A stretch of 64,000 bases of DNA, from the NCBI GenBank assembly GCA_039602395.1, contig JBCNJP010000017.1, positions 7,123,238 to 7,187,237 of the forward strand, written 5' to 3'. Positions 10,557-20,192 of the stretch are shown here, one piece after another. A model generated the notes under the pieces. That model worked only from the letters and a program-made list of their open reading frames with translations, did not search any database and was not told where the DNA came from. Position numbers and translations under genes: made by a program. Every line of letters begins with the position of its first letter. Positions within the stretch are counted from its first letter, which is position 1. Source of the DNA: Deinandra increscens subsp. villosa (lineage: Eukaryota; Streptophyta; Magnoliopsida; Asterales; Asteraceae).

Positions 10557-11711
10557 AATGGTGGTGGCGATTTAAAACGGAGAAAGACGCTTTATGGCGT
10601 AGAGTCATATGGGATATTCACAGTGGGGCTAGATCTTGGACCTTTATTCCTACTAAAAACGTCATTGCAGGTCCTTGGAAGCAGGTTGCAAAGGTAAATC
10701 ATGACATGGAACTGCGTGGAATTCACTTATCTCGTCTTATCAAGGGTGTGGTTGGGGCTGGCCTAGATGTTTCATTTTGGACAGATTGGTGGACAGGCTC
10801 TGGGCCACTGTGTTCAGCGTTTCCAGGCCTGTACGCGCTGGAATCGAATGTGAGAAGCAGGGTGGCTGACAGGATATCTAAGGTGGGGGACATTACATGG
10901 CTGAATTTTTGTTGGAAACACGAACCTTCATCAGCCGTGGAGCTCAGCGAACTTCAGCAGCTGCATCTCGTATTGGGCCAGTTCTGCCCAAGGCTGGAAA
11001 GCGATTATTGGTGCTGGTGCGCCGGGTCGGAGGCTGAATTCTCAGTCAAAAGCGTCAAGATTCTGCTCCAAGGCAATCAACACAACATGCCTACTAACTT
11101 GGTGGAATTCAATAAATGGTTGCCCAAGAAAGTTAGATTTTTTATTTGGAGACTAAACCTCAATCGGTTGCCTACCGTTGATTGCCTCGCTTCACGGGGA
11201 ATTATTAGCCTCAATGATTTATGTCCAGTCTGTAACGAAATCTCCGAAACTGCAGGTCATTTGTTCGTCGAATGTAGGCTTGCACAGGCTGTTTGGGAAT
11301 TCGTTGGAAGTTGGTGCTCAATACCAAGTTTTTACCTATTCTCCATTCAAGATCTTTTGGTTATGCATAAGTTTATCTATGGAAGTGCTGTGAAGAAAAA
11401 GGTGGTGCAACTCGTGATCTACACTGCGATTTGGTTACTATGGAAAGTGCGGCGCAACGAAATAATATTTGAAGGTGCTCAAGTCTCTCTCCCTAAAGTG
11501 GTCATTAGTCTTAAAGAGCTGGGGTTTCTTTGGTTAAAAAATAGGTCCAAGATGAAGATCGAATGGAGTGAATGGCGAAGGTTTAATATTTTGTAGTCTT
11601 GGTGTATTTTTGGTGTGTTTGTTCTTTTGTCTTCTTGGGCGTTGTAAACTTTGGCTACCTTCTTGGTAGTGTTTGTTAATAATATTTTTTGTTGGCCGTT
11701 CAAAAAAAAAA
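10557..11711 (+). mobile_element. 5'-truncated LINE insertion
   Basis: A 1155-bp element with a GC content clearly higher than its host array, ending in a run of ten A's and bounded by a perfect 12-bp target duplication. It contains only the C-terminal part of a LINE second ORF plus about 115 bases of 3' tail. 5' truncation, an A-tail and a variable target duplication are the signature of target-primed reverse transcription. The open frame and perfect duplication suggest a fairly recent insertion. Confidence 0.85.
10559..11596 (+). CDS. C-terminal part of LINE ORF2 (zf-RVT region)
   Basis: The frame is open from the 5' junction of the insertion (TGG codons at 10559) to a TAG at 11594-11596, about 345 codons. 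The first internal Met is at 10706. It shows the conserved plant LINE tail: WTDWW near the start, then WLPKKVRFFIWRLNLNRLPT, then the zinc-binding LCPVC followed by HLFVEC, which is the reverse-transcriptase zinc-binding domain (zf-RVT). The endonuclease and reverse transcriptase domains are lost by 5' truncation, so this protein cannot drive retrotransposition. There is no sign of a host promoter. It is probably not a functional gene although it is uninterrupted. Confidence 0.85.
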   Translation, partial: WWWRFKTEKDALWRRVIWDIHSGARSWTFIPTKNVIAGPWKQVAKVNHDMELRGIHLSRLIKGVVGAGLDVSFWTDWWTGSGPLCSAFPGLYALESNVRSRVADRISKVGDITWLNFCWKHEPSSAVELSELQQLHLVLGQFCPRLESDYWCWCAGSEAEFSVKSVKILLQGNQHNMPTNLVEFNKWLPKKVRFFIWRLNLNRLPTVDCLASRGIISLNDLCPVCNEISETAGHLFVECRLAQAVWEFVGSWCSIPSFYLFSIQDLLVMHKFIYGSAVKKKVVQLVIYTAIWLLWKVRRNEIIFEGAQVSLPKVVISLKELGFLWLKNRSKMKIEWSEWRRFNIL

Positions 11712-11723
11712 GAGTTTTATATA
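11712..11723. repeat. Right LINE target-site duplication
   Basis: GAGTTTTATATA, the exact copy of 10545-10556, following the poly(A) run. Confidence 0.85.
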
Positions 11724-12560
11724 TTTTTAAGATTTAAATTCAAATTAATTAATTTGAATTACGTAATTTTAGCAACTAAATTTATTATTAACGTAAATTT
11801 TGAACATAAATTTAAATTTATTATTTTGACTTCCTTAAATTATAGATGGACCCCCCCCCCCCATTTATTATGTGTGTTATATTATAGTTAATAATTTCCT
11901 CATTTATTACGTTTATAATATATGTTAATGTTTAAATTCACACAAGTTATTTTGACTTCTCTAATATTAGCAACTAATTACGAAATTATTGTAAATCCTT
12001 CATTTCATCTTCATTTACAAAATTTTAACCTCCGTAAATTTTAATTATACAATTTTATTATTTTGACAACCGTAAATGTATAATCAGTTAATTGACTTCC
12101 CTAATTTTTAGCAACTAATTTAGTTAATAACTTAAAATTTCAAAATTCAACTTTAAATTCAGTTTTATTAATTGACTTTTCAAAATTTAAATTTTGTTAT
12201 TAATGCATATATTAAACTTTGACTTCCCTAATTTTAGCAACTAAATTTATATTTTAACAAATAAATTTCTTATTAATTTTAAATATAAAATTTAAATTAT
12301 AAAATTTATTATTTTGACAACCATAAATGTACAATCAGTTAATTGACTTCCTTGAGTTTAACAACCAATTTAGTTAGTGATTTAAATTTTCAAAATCCAA
12401 CTTTTAAATTCAGTTTTTTAATTGAAATTGAAGTTTTGTTATTAATGCAAATATTAAACGTTGAATTTCATATTTTTAGTAACTCATTTAGTTAGTAATT
12501 TAAATATTGAAAATTCAACTTTTCATTCAATTTTATTATTTAAATGTGAAATTTTATTAT

Positions 12561-13017
12561 TAACCCAAATATCAAATTTTGATTTTCCTAAATTTAGATG
12601 GGTTTTATTTGATGAGAAATCTCTATGCTAATTTAGCATTATACAAACTCAATGATAGTCTTTTGACAATGAAAATAATGGATGAGAGAGTCAGTTATTT
12701 GGTAATGTATCAATTTTTTTGGTTTATTTGTTGTAACCGATGATCTCAACTGATAAGAATAATCGATGATATAATGTTTTAACATGTATTTTATGTAATT
12801 TAAAACTTTGTTTTGTTTAATTTAATAATTAAATGAAATTTGGCATAGTGAGTTATTATTGTATTTATTTTAGTAATTTTATGAATCAAAGCCGTGCGAT
12901 GCACGAGTCTCAAAGACATTAACTGTTGTATACAAATATGTTTTTTTTCCACTTTGTAATTTTTTAGATAACGAAATGAATTTATGACTCCTACAATATT
13001 ATTCTTTTTACTTTATA
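12561..13017. other. AT-rich spacer with a decayed Helitron-like hairpin
   Basis: No gene seen. At about 12893-12905 CGTGCGATGCACG forms a hairpin of the kind found near Helitron 3' ends, but no CTAG follows within the usual distance. Confidence 0.35.
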
Positions 13018-13521
13018 CTAGTTAGTGTCCCGGGTAAATACCCGAGGATGTGATATAAAAAAAATAAACGAATTAAAAGATGAAAGTTTTTTCTAACTAT
13101 TAAACGAATGATCGAATTGGAGTTTAAGTTCATCAATGGTGGGTTTAGAAAGTCGCGACTTTGTTTTTTGATTCGTTCACCATCATTCGTTGATCGAAAC
13201 CTAAGCAATATGGATCTAGTTTTGTTAGGTTTTCTTTCACGAATCCAAAGCAATTTAGGGATCAAATTTTCATTGAGAAATGAAGAAAATATGATGAATC
13301 AAGGTTATGGTATTGTAAAACAAATATGGATAATTTTGTATGGAAATAATTTAATTTTTTGATTTTTAATTATAAGATTTTTCCTTTTTGTAAATACCAT
13401 TTATTTTTTTAATTCAAAAATCTATAAAAATGACACATAAGCTAATCTTATGTGGCACACTTTAAATTGTGCCACCTACACATTAAAAACTTGTGTTTAT
13501 TATATAGTATAGATAGATAGA
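13018..13521 (-). mobile_element. Short non-autonomous Helitron
   Basis: Read on the minus strand, the 5' end is the TC-rich TCTATCTATCTATACTATATAA block (right edge, 13513-13521 depending on which repeat unit is used). The 3' end is the hairpin CGGGTATTTACCCGG followed by CTAG (13018-13021) and T. About 500 bp, without helicase. An internal inverted repeat GTGGCACA...TGTGCCAC lies near the 5' end. The open frames on both strands at 13008-13362 overlap each other and have no family signal. Confidence 0.7.
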
Positions 13522-13741
13522 TTTTTTAAACCTCAGCCGTGCATACATGGGTATTCAATTCAATACTAGTATAAGACAAATCACAATTCACAATAAAACA
13601 CTATTTATGAGGGTTGTGGAATGTTTTTAGGATATATTTTATTGATCCATCACATATGTAATTCTTTTATTGATTTCGCTTAAGTATAATAAACATATTT
13701 AGACAACAACATAATTTCCTTAAATCAACTTGCTTTAACAC

Positions 13742-13864
13742 TTAAGTAAGCCCATCAAAGAAGTCAAGCTTCAATGAGTTCTGATACGACCTATCAGTAA
13801 CAAGGAATACATACTTTACTGTATCATCACCATTACCATCTTTGGCTATGATAGTCGCCATGTA
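13742..13864 (-). pseudogene. Truncated cystatin-like copy
   Basis: Minus-strand reading gives YMATIIAKDGNGDDTVKYVF and ends in FFDGLT plus a TAA at 13742-13744. It lines up with the C-terminal third of the adjacent cystatin-like gene (YKLAITAKDG...LDAFIGPLEV). The flanking 3' sequence is also shared: about 13620-13741 resembles 14040-14165. The N-terminal two thirds are missing. This is the degraded partner of a tandem duplication of the gene at 14166-14552. Confidence 0.75.
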
Positions 13865-14165
13865 ATTTTCATATATTAAGATCTAATTGCTATTTAAAAT
13901 GAAAATTTGTAAGATTTCATGTATTAAGATCTTAATTTTAAATTAAAAATTTGTGAGATTTCATATATTACAATCTTATTTTTAGAATTTTTTATCCGCG
14001 AAGATTTGTGATTTCATATTGAATACAAATATACAATTGATATGAAAACTCAGGAAAAGAAAAAAACTATGTTATTGATCCGTCAAAATGCGATTCTTAT
14101 ATTGATTTCGCTTCATTACAAGAAACATATTTAGACAACATAAGAATTTCCTTAAATCAACTTGG

Positions 14166-14552
14166 TTACACTTCAAGGGGTCCTATAAAGGCATCAAGTA
14201 TGAATGCGTTCAGATCCGGCCTGTCAATAACAATGGTTATATACTTCCCTACTACATTATGACGCTTACCATCTTTGGCTGTGATAGCCAGCTTGTAACG
14301 TTTTCCACCACGACCATTTGTGGTTCCAGCACCTGCCACATCATCGAAGACTAGAGAGGTTCGAGCCCGTTTGTTGTGTTTTGCTACTGCAAACCTTGCC
14401 ATTTCCACCACATATGGGTCACTCGAATCCTTGAAAGGCGTCCATCCATCATCAAGTGTTTCTTGACCGGATGCCAAATGGATGTTAAAGATAATGGAAC
14501 TTAAAAAGAAGATGACTATAGTAAGCAGAAGATTTTGATAAACACAACCCAT
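14166..14552 (-). CDS. Phytocystatin-like secreted protein (cysteine protease inhibitor fold)
   Basis: A 128-residue single-exon gene. Residues 1 to about 29 form a hydrophobic signal peptide ending ASG, so the product should enter the secretory pathway. Residues 51-60, MARFAVAKHN, match the plant cystatin helix signature (LARFAV-type), and the following strands fit the cystatin fold. The inhibitory sites are not standard. Where QxVxG should be (after the second strand) the sequence is NGRGG (79-83), and the C-terminal PW pair is RPD (111-113). Family knowledge says these loops insert into papain-type active sites, so inhibition may be weak, altered or lost. It is intact, with a TATA-like box upstream and a degraded copy downstream. 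Family call firm; activity uncertain. Confidence 0.8.
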   Translation of the reverse strand: MGCVYQNLLLTIVIFFLSSIIFNIHLASGQETLDDGWTPFKDSSDPYVVEMARFAVAKHNKRARTSLVFDDVAGAGTTNGRGGKRYKLAITAKDGKRHNVVGKYITIVIDRPDLNAFILDAFIGPLEV

Positions 14553-14610
14553 TGTATATTTGTGTTGAAGAGAAAGCTAGAAATGGGTATGTGAGAAAGG
14601 GGTGTATGGA

Positions 14611-14622
14611 GAAATTTATAGC
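14611..14622 (-). promoter_or_regulatory. TATA-like box of the cystatin-like gene
   Basis: On the minus strand GCTATAAATTTC lies about 60-70 bases upstream of the start codon at 14552, leaving room for a short leader of about 35 bases. Position and sequence fit a plant TATA box; it is not otherwise tested. Confidence 0.55.
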
Positions 14623-14654
14623 ACTAAGTTTACATGAACTATAGAATACAATTA

Positions 14655-14856
14655 TTTAAAATAATAAATGTTGCAAGAAACATGTGAGATGAAATATTTA
14701 ATACAAAGATGTAAAATAATAAATGTTACAAGAAACATGTAAGATGTGAAAACCCATATATGTATGTTCACATGAGGATACATGTAAAATAATAAATGTT
14801 ACAAGAAACATGTAAGATGTGAAAACCCATATATGTTCACATGAGGCATGAAATAC
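14655..14856. repeat. 73-bp repeats upstream of the cystatin-like gene
   Basis: Two near-identical units (14711-14783 and 14784-14856, offset 73) contain AATAATAAATGTTACAAG and ACATGTAAGATGTGAAAACC. A third, partial and more diverged unit precedes them at about 14655-14710. They lie roughly 100-300 bases upstream of the start codon, so they could add repeated regulatory sites. Confidence 0.7.
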
Positions 14857-15292
14857 TCATAGTAATCATGTCAGGTATGATATATAATCATGGTTCATGT
14901 GATTACAAAATTAATGTGTTACAAGATAAAAATTAAATATATAGATATATATATTTAGGTAAAAGTTCAAATACAAAAGGCATAAATCGTGCGAACTGTA
15001 GGAAGGACTCTCAACCATTGATCTACGAATTCAATTGTTCAGATTTAGTCAAGATCTAATTAAATAGTAAAGAAGAAATTTTAAAGCGTGAAAGAGCAGG
15101 AGGGATAGAATTGGTATAACCTACAATTGTTGACTTTTTTCAAGTTCCTCCAAGTTTTTTAAATGCCCATAACCATTTTATATGACATATTTTTTTAAAA
15201 AAGTTTCACATTATTCTCTTTAATCCGAGTATAGTATTGTTATACTTTTTTCTTAAATTTTTTTTTTCAAACTTCGTCTATGTGCTCTCGTA
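14857..15292. other. Intergenic, nothing recognised
   Basis: AT-rich. A stretch near 15010-15060 (ACTCTCAACCATTGATCTA) resembles the common edge of plant TIR elements that carry 'ATTGGATTAGAT'-type words, but no boundary could be set. Confidence 0.35.
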
Positions 15293-15466
15293 TAACTTGC
15301 GTGATTTTTAAAATATAACTTGCGTAATTATGAAATATATCTTGCGTGATTATGAAATATAGCTTGTGTGATAATGAAATATAACTTGCGTGATTATCAA
15401 ATATAACTTCCGTGGTTATCAAATATAGCTTGCGTGATTATCAATATAACTTGCGTGATTATCATC
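15293..15466. repeat. Minisatellite, about 23-bp unit, 7-8 copies
   Basis: The unit AACTTGCGTGATTATCAAAT repeats with small variations (GAAATAT/CAAATAT, GCG/GTG/CCG). The 15467-16315 stretch after it is AT-rich without a gene. Confidence 0.75.
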
Positions 15467-16315
15467 TAACACGCGCGAACAACTTTACCCTTACTTCGCA
15501 CGGAAAAGTGCCTTTGTACAATAACTTTCCCCTATATATTTAATATTATGGTCTAGGATACACACGTATAAATTTGATATGTAAACATATCCTTAATGGT
15601 CGTATGGAGCGATATGTTCGTATGAATTATTTTTAAAATTTTAAATTTACTTTTATTACGTGTTTTAACTTTTTTAAAAACATTTTTTTACCTTTTTTAT
15701 ACTTTTTGTAGAATTGTTTGGATTGTTGTAGTAAAAATATTTGTAAAAAAAATATATATTAAAAAAACGTTCAAAAATTAAAAAAACTTATAAATTTAGA
15801 CATTTGTTTTTCAAAAACATTTTAACAGAAAATTAATAAAAAAAAGAAAAACAATTAAAAAGAAGTAAAACATAATTAAATTAAAAAAATATATAAAAAT
15901 GCATTAGAAATTAATTTTTTTTACATACAAACCATATCGCCTCATACAACCGTTTAGCATATGTTTGCATATCAAAAGTGTGGGTGAGGTTATTGTGAGA
16001 AGTTTAGTTTGAATAAAAAGATAAGAATGAATCATAGCTATTATATCTTCAATTAAATGAAGATCTATGGCTCAAAGTTTTCTGCGTAAATTAGAGAGAA
16101 AAACTAAAGAAAACAAAAGATAGAAATACATTTTTGACTTTTTATCAACTTCCTCTCATTTTTTAAACATTCATAACTCTTAGATATGACATTATTTTTT
16201 ATAAAAAATTACACCATAAAAACGTACGTTTTTTTTTTTAAAAACGTATGTTCTTTTATCTTTAAAACGCGTACAGTGTTGTTATATATAAAATTAATTT
16301 TTTTTACTTTTTCGA

Positions 16316-16460
16316 TTGTATCAAAATGTTCAAATCATTGTGTCAAATTGTTCAGATCATTGTGTCAAATTGTTCAGATCATTGTGTCATATTGTGTCAA
16401 AAATGTTCAAATCATTGTGTCATATTATGTCAAAATGTTCAGATCATTGTGTCATATGGT
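16316..16460. repeat. Minisatellite built on ATCATTGTGTCA
   Basis: The word TTCAGATCATTGTGTCA (or TTCAAATCATTGTGTCA) occurs five times at spacings of about 21-45 bases. Two overlapping frames (16186-16464 and 16316-16615) are simply translations of this repeat and are not genes. Confidence 0.75.
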
Positions 16461-16677
16461 ATGACACAATGTTTCTACTTTTTGTCCATAACAACTTGAA
16501 AAAATCAGATAATTGTGTTTCTTCTGGTATGAAATTGCGATTAACTGAAGAGTTTAAGAACTTGTGCACCGATCTCTTTATGGGTCTCATAGTGGATGAT
16601 TATTATTTACAATAACATTTATTAAAATATTTTTTTATGTGAATCTAATGTGAGTTATGTATTAAATTTATTAATTA

Positions 16678-16711
16678 AACTCATGTAGTACACGAGTTTT
16701 ATACTAACTAG
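16678..16711 (+). mobile_element. Helitron 3' terminus (plus orientation)
   Basis: The hairpin AACTCATGTAGTACACGAGTT is followed about nine bases later by CTAG (16708-16711) and T. The 5' end of this element was not located. Confidence 0.6.
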
Positions 16712-17266
16712 TCGGCAGGCCCGTGCGATGCACGGGCGGAACTCTTGGTTGCTAATAGTAAAGCCGTTGTGTATGCGAAGGAGGGAAGGACCAGTGAAAC
16801 AGGGACGTTGCAAGTGGTGCCGTGTTTGTCTAACTGGACAGTAAGTGCTATTTTATGAAGAAGAGATCGATCGATTAACATAGTTGTGTGTCGTTGTATA
16901 AGGTGACATGTAAGTTAAGTGTGATAAACAATGTGTAAAGATTTCTATTTATAACAAAAGAAGAAATATGTTATTCAATCAGAGAAAATTAGACCAACCC
17001 ACAAAACATAACATAGAAAAACACATAAAACCTATTCTAAATACCGGGGGGTTTCTAGGTTGTGGCTTTTTAGAATTCCCCAAACCTCTCGAATGTTGAC
17101 TTTTGTCTCAAAATCAATCGAGAAAAACAATATCAAAGTATGTAGATTTAGAGAAAACCATAAAAGTTAATGGAAGTGCATTACAATTTTTATGACCAAT
17201 CCACATCAATTGGTCAAGTATGGTTTCACCATTACAATGTTACCAAAAGAAGACAGTAAACGACTA

Positions 17267-17440
17267 TTACATAGTTGGTGGGAACATCCAGTCAACTCGG
17301 CGCTGCATATCACGTTCTGATGCTTCCGCCTCTCTGCGCAGTGCTTGCAGGCCCTAGAGCCTTCTTTTCTTTGCTTCAATTTCATCAAGCAGGATGGAGG
17401 AAGCAAAATAGCGGAATGGGGAAGGATCAAATCATCATCC
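17267..17440 (-). pseudogene. Degraded paralogue of the 18331-18632 ORF
   Basis: Reading minus from about 17440 gives FDPSPFRYFASSILLDEIEA, then a stop, then a Glu/Arg-rich helix and a C-terminus WMFPPTM with TAA at 17267-17269. This aligns from end to end with the second half of the ORF at 18331-18632 (FDPSPFRYAAASMLNDAIQT...SSFTPNM). The in-frame TAG and the lack of the N-terminal half mark it as broken. Confidence 0.7.
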
Positions 17441-17765
17441 AAGTAGTCACGTTACAGTTTTTGGTGTGAGTAAGTCAGCATCCAAGTAGTGTTATTTAAT
17501 GCAAACACATATCGATTAGCATAGGTGTGCGTTGTTGTATAAACTCACATGCAAGGTAATTGTAATAAATCATATTCAAAGATGACACACAATAATAAAG
17601 TAACGGAATCAAGAACCATAGTTGGGCATAACAATCAATAATTAAGTCACCCATGTTCATTAAATATTAGAAGTTTTAAGTTTTAGGTTTAGTAGCATAA
17701 CAGGTAGGCCTGAGGGCGTTTAAGATTTCTGTAGGACAATGCTCATTTTTGTGTAATGTATATGT

Positions 17766-17925
17766 TTAAGCTTTGCATATTTCATCGGAACTCTGGTACG
17801 TTCTTCCTGGTGGATCAAGTTTATTAAACATATACGTGTTTATCTCAGTTGCATCGTCATTTCTAGGTGTCAGAATTGCCCGTTCACGTAGATAGTCTTC
17901 GTCATCCTGCAGTGTGCTATGCACG
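17766..17925 (-). pseudogene. Helitron PIF1-like helicase fragment
   Basis: The minus strand encodes EDYLRERAILTPRNDDATEI, then MFNKL and a TYQSSDEICKA end with TAA at 17766-17768. The block YLRERAILTPRN...IN..M...L...TY.SSDE is the conserved C-terminal-half motif of plant Helitron and PIF1 helicases. It is roughly 50 residues, with neither the Walker motifs before it nor the remaining helicase motifs after it, so it is only a remnant. It identifies the surrounding segment as Helitron-derived. Confidence 0.75.
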
Positions 17926-18330
17926 TGGATGGTTAAGGGAGAAGCTCTACAGGCCTATCGTGTAGTTACCTTGCCTTTTGTTAGTTGGTTGGTGAGTTGT
18001 TGTTTGTTAATATATAGATTAAAAGAAAATGAGAGTAGGCTATCTTTGTAATGGTGATAGGCTCTAACTCATTAGCCATGTAACAGTTTCTGGTGGGACT
18101 AAAGCAGAACCGAATAAGTGTTAGTGCATGCAAGCATGTACCAAGTATCATACGTATGCGTTAGTGTATAAAAGAGCCACCAAATTAGGTGTAATGAACC
18201 ATAATTGGAGACAACAAACAATAATAAAGTAAGAAAGAGTCATTAGATATTAGTAGTCTTAAAGTTTGATGGGGTTCTTAACCATCATTATCCGAACATC
18301 ATATAAACAAAATAACACCACAAATAACAG

Positions 18331-18632
18331 TTACATGTTTGGTGTGAAACTGGACTCCATCCGGTTGTCGATATCACGTGTTGCTGCCTCGGCATCCATG
18401 TGCACGGACCGTAGCTTCCGTAGCAGTGCCTGTTTGGTTTGAATCGCATCATTTAGCATGGAGGCAGCAGCATACCGAAAGGGAGATGGATCAAAGCTAA
18501 CAACAACGTCCAGTGTTTGCCTATTTTCCGCCATCAACCTTTCCACTACCATTATCACGGCGGACAGTTCAGCGTTTGTCTCATTGTGGCTGGCGATGAA
18601 GAAGTTACGCACATAGTCTTCCATTTCCTAAG
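18331..18632 (-). CDS. Unidentified small ORF / last exon, Helitron-associated
   Basis: An open exon of about 100 codons on the minus strand. A splice acceptor (TTTGTACTTAG) directly precedes it, so the ATG at 18624 may be internal. I do not recognise the family. Predicted features: an acidic, mostly helical N-terminal half (MEDYVRNFF, then a Glu/Val-rich helix), a central FDPSPFRYAAASML motif, and a charged Lys/Arg/Glu helix likely to form a coiled coil, ending SFTPNM. The motif is conserved in a broken copy 1 kb away, which suggests past selection on it. A possible upstream exon lies at 18852-18901. It may be a gene captured by the Helitron. Confidence 0.5.
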
Positions 18633-18640
18633 TACAAACA

Positions 18641-19898
18641 ACATGCATAAAATAATAAAACAACATTAGAAAGCATAGATACAGGTGTAGCCGTGTAGGT
18701 AGAATCTGTGATTCATGAGTAATCAATGTGTGTTTATTTCTATTAGGATTCCTTAAAGTGAATGTAGATAATTGTTATAAACTGAAATTGCGTTTTTTCC
18801 TAAGATCAATTTTGAGTACCACCACTATGTTCCAAAGGAAGCAAAACTCACGGATTTTCATCAACATCTAGTCGTCGAGCCTTTAGACGGTTCCGAAGGT
18901 ACCATATTTACGTGATGATAACACTTGAAAAATCAAATCTGATCCATTAATAGAGATCTATCAACAGCGATCCATGTAACATGAACAAAAAGAAGAAAAA
19001 AATCAATTTATTTTTCATTTATATATTAAAAATCATAATATTTTTGATAAAATTATCACCTAGTTGAACATTGTTATAAGGGTTGGTTTGAAAAAACTTG
19101 GTGTGATGAGTTTTCTGAGCCACAATCACCATAAACTTGGGTTCCCATAAATCGTCTAATAATTTGTGGCCGCTCCATCTATAATAAAGCAAATTCTTAT
19201 CTTCTAAACACAATTTAGTAACAAAACATAAGCATTATACCCAATTAGCAAAGCCTCGGTATAATACCAAAATGACCACACTTCCCCAAAGCTCGGTCAT
19301 TACATACATCAAATAAAGTCTAGGAGCATATGTGCACAAATAATGAATGCCCTTAGGCTTTTTAGACCTTTCCTAATATACAAACTAAAATCTAGGCAAT
19401 CGTTTATATTGTTTAAAAAGAGGAACACAGAGCAAATTAGCTTGAAATATTATCACGGTTCATAAATGTGATAGGTCATTTTGTTAGCTTTGATGTCAAA
19501 CATATAATTTCAGCACTTTAGTTCAGTTGAGACTAAATTACATGCCTTTTACATCATCTAAAAGCCCTTCAGGTGTCAATTGAATACACAACTATACATA
19601 GATGTAACCATATCAAACTGTAATGCAACAACACACAAACATGTAATTAAATGAAGCGAGGGTTTGGAATTGAATTAAGGAAAAGAAAATCATCCTCAAA
19701 ACACAAAAATACAAACGAACAAAGGCTAACTGTTCAGACATACAGAAATCAAACCGATTTAAGAGTACAACAGATGAAGAATGATGTATATGAAAGTTGA
19801 AGATCATTTACTTGTCAAGTGCCAAGAATCGATTAGGGCAAAATCAAAGATAGCGTACCAGTGCAAAGAAATGATTGTGACCGTTAATGGTGTTTTTT
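18641..19898. other. Intron-like or intergenic sequence with possible exons
   Basis: At 18852-18901 the minus strand reads YLRNRLKARRLDVDENP up to a GTGAG donor and could be an upstream exon of the ORF at 18331. At 19090-19213 a minus-strand frame (LLYYRWSGHKLLDDLWEP) also looks coding-like. Neither belongs to a family I recognise. The rest is AT-rich. Confidence 0.3.
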
Positions 19899-20046
19899 AG
19901 TCGAAAATCCGTCAAACCCATCCTCAACTATTTTTATAACTTGCAGAGCTAAAATCACGAATTAAAAGCTAAAAAAACAACAAACCTTTCTACAATATAA
20001 TTTATCCTTTTCCTCTAAATTATAAAATACAATGTGATTATAAGGC
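19899..20046 (+). repeat. 148-bp dispersed repeat, copy 1
   Basis: It matches 31890-32037 with a handful of substitutions, in the same orientation. The two copies sit outside, and on opposite sides of, the 21.1-31.2 kb duplicated array. Confidence 0.8.
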
Positions 20047-20192
20047 GACCTATCTATCTAGCCACATAACAGAAACAAATGTAAAAAACCGTAATACAAA
20101 AACAATGTCATGATAAAAATCATTTGTTAATATCAACTAATATCTGAAACATACTAAAGTCATGGAAACAAATTGGAGATGTAAACACAAAG

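Larger units (their letters stand above)
9641..12560. repeat. Very AT-rich, diverged tandem array (about 200-bp period)
   Basis: The same ordered set of words recurs with drift: ATAATCTAATT, AAAATTATTATGGT, AATTGACTTTTGTAGTTTTAT, TTTTGACTTGCGTAATTTTAGCAACTAAATTT. The ATTATTATGG-type marker falls near 9693, 9895, 10105 and 10320, a period of about 200-215 bases. The array resumes after the LINE insertion (11724 onward) and decays by 12560. It has no coding capacity. Confidence 0.6.
16708..18640 (-). mobile_element. Helitron remnant with helicase fragment (minus orientation)
   Basis: The 3' end is CTAG (16708-16711, shared with the opposite Helitron end) plus a perfect hairpin CCCGTGCGATGCACGGG a few bases inside. 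About 1.1 kb further in, on the same strand, is a PIF1-type helicase fragment (17766-17925). Strand and distance fit a Helitron whose helicase lies toward its 3' side. The element also holds two diverged copies of an unknown ORF with repeated surroundings (17500-17640 resembles 18100-18240). The Rep domain and 5' end were not found; the right limit given is only the end of the last recognisable exon. Confidence 0.6.

Noticed and set aside
13008..13362. Opposing 84-85 codon frames
   Set aside because: They overlap on both strands within the non-autonomous Helitron and lack any motif.
16186..16615. Two overlapping plus-strand frames of 92 and 99 codons
   Set aside because: Both are translations of the ATTGTGTCA minisatellite in different frames.
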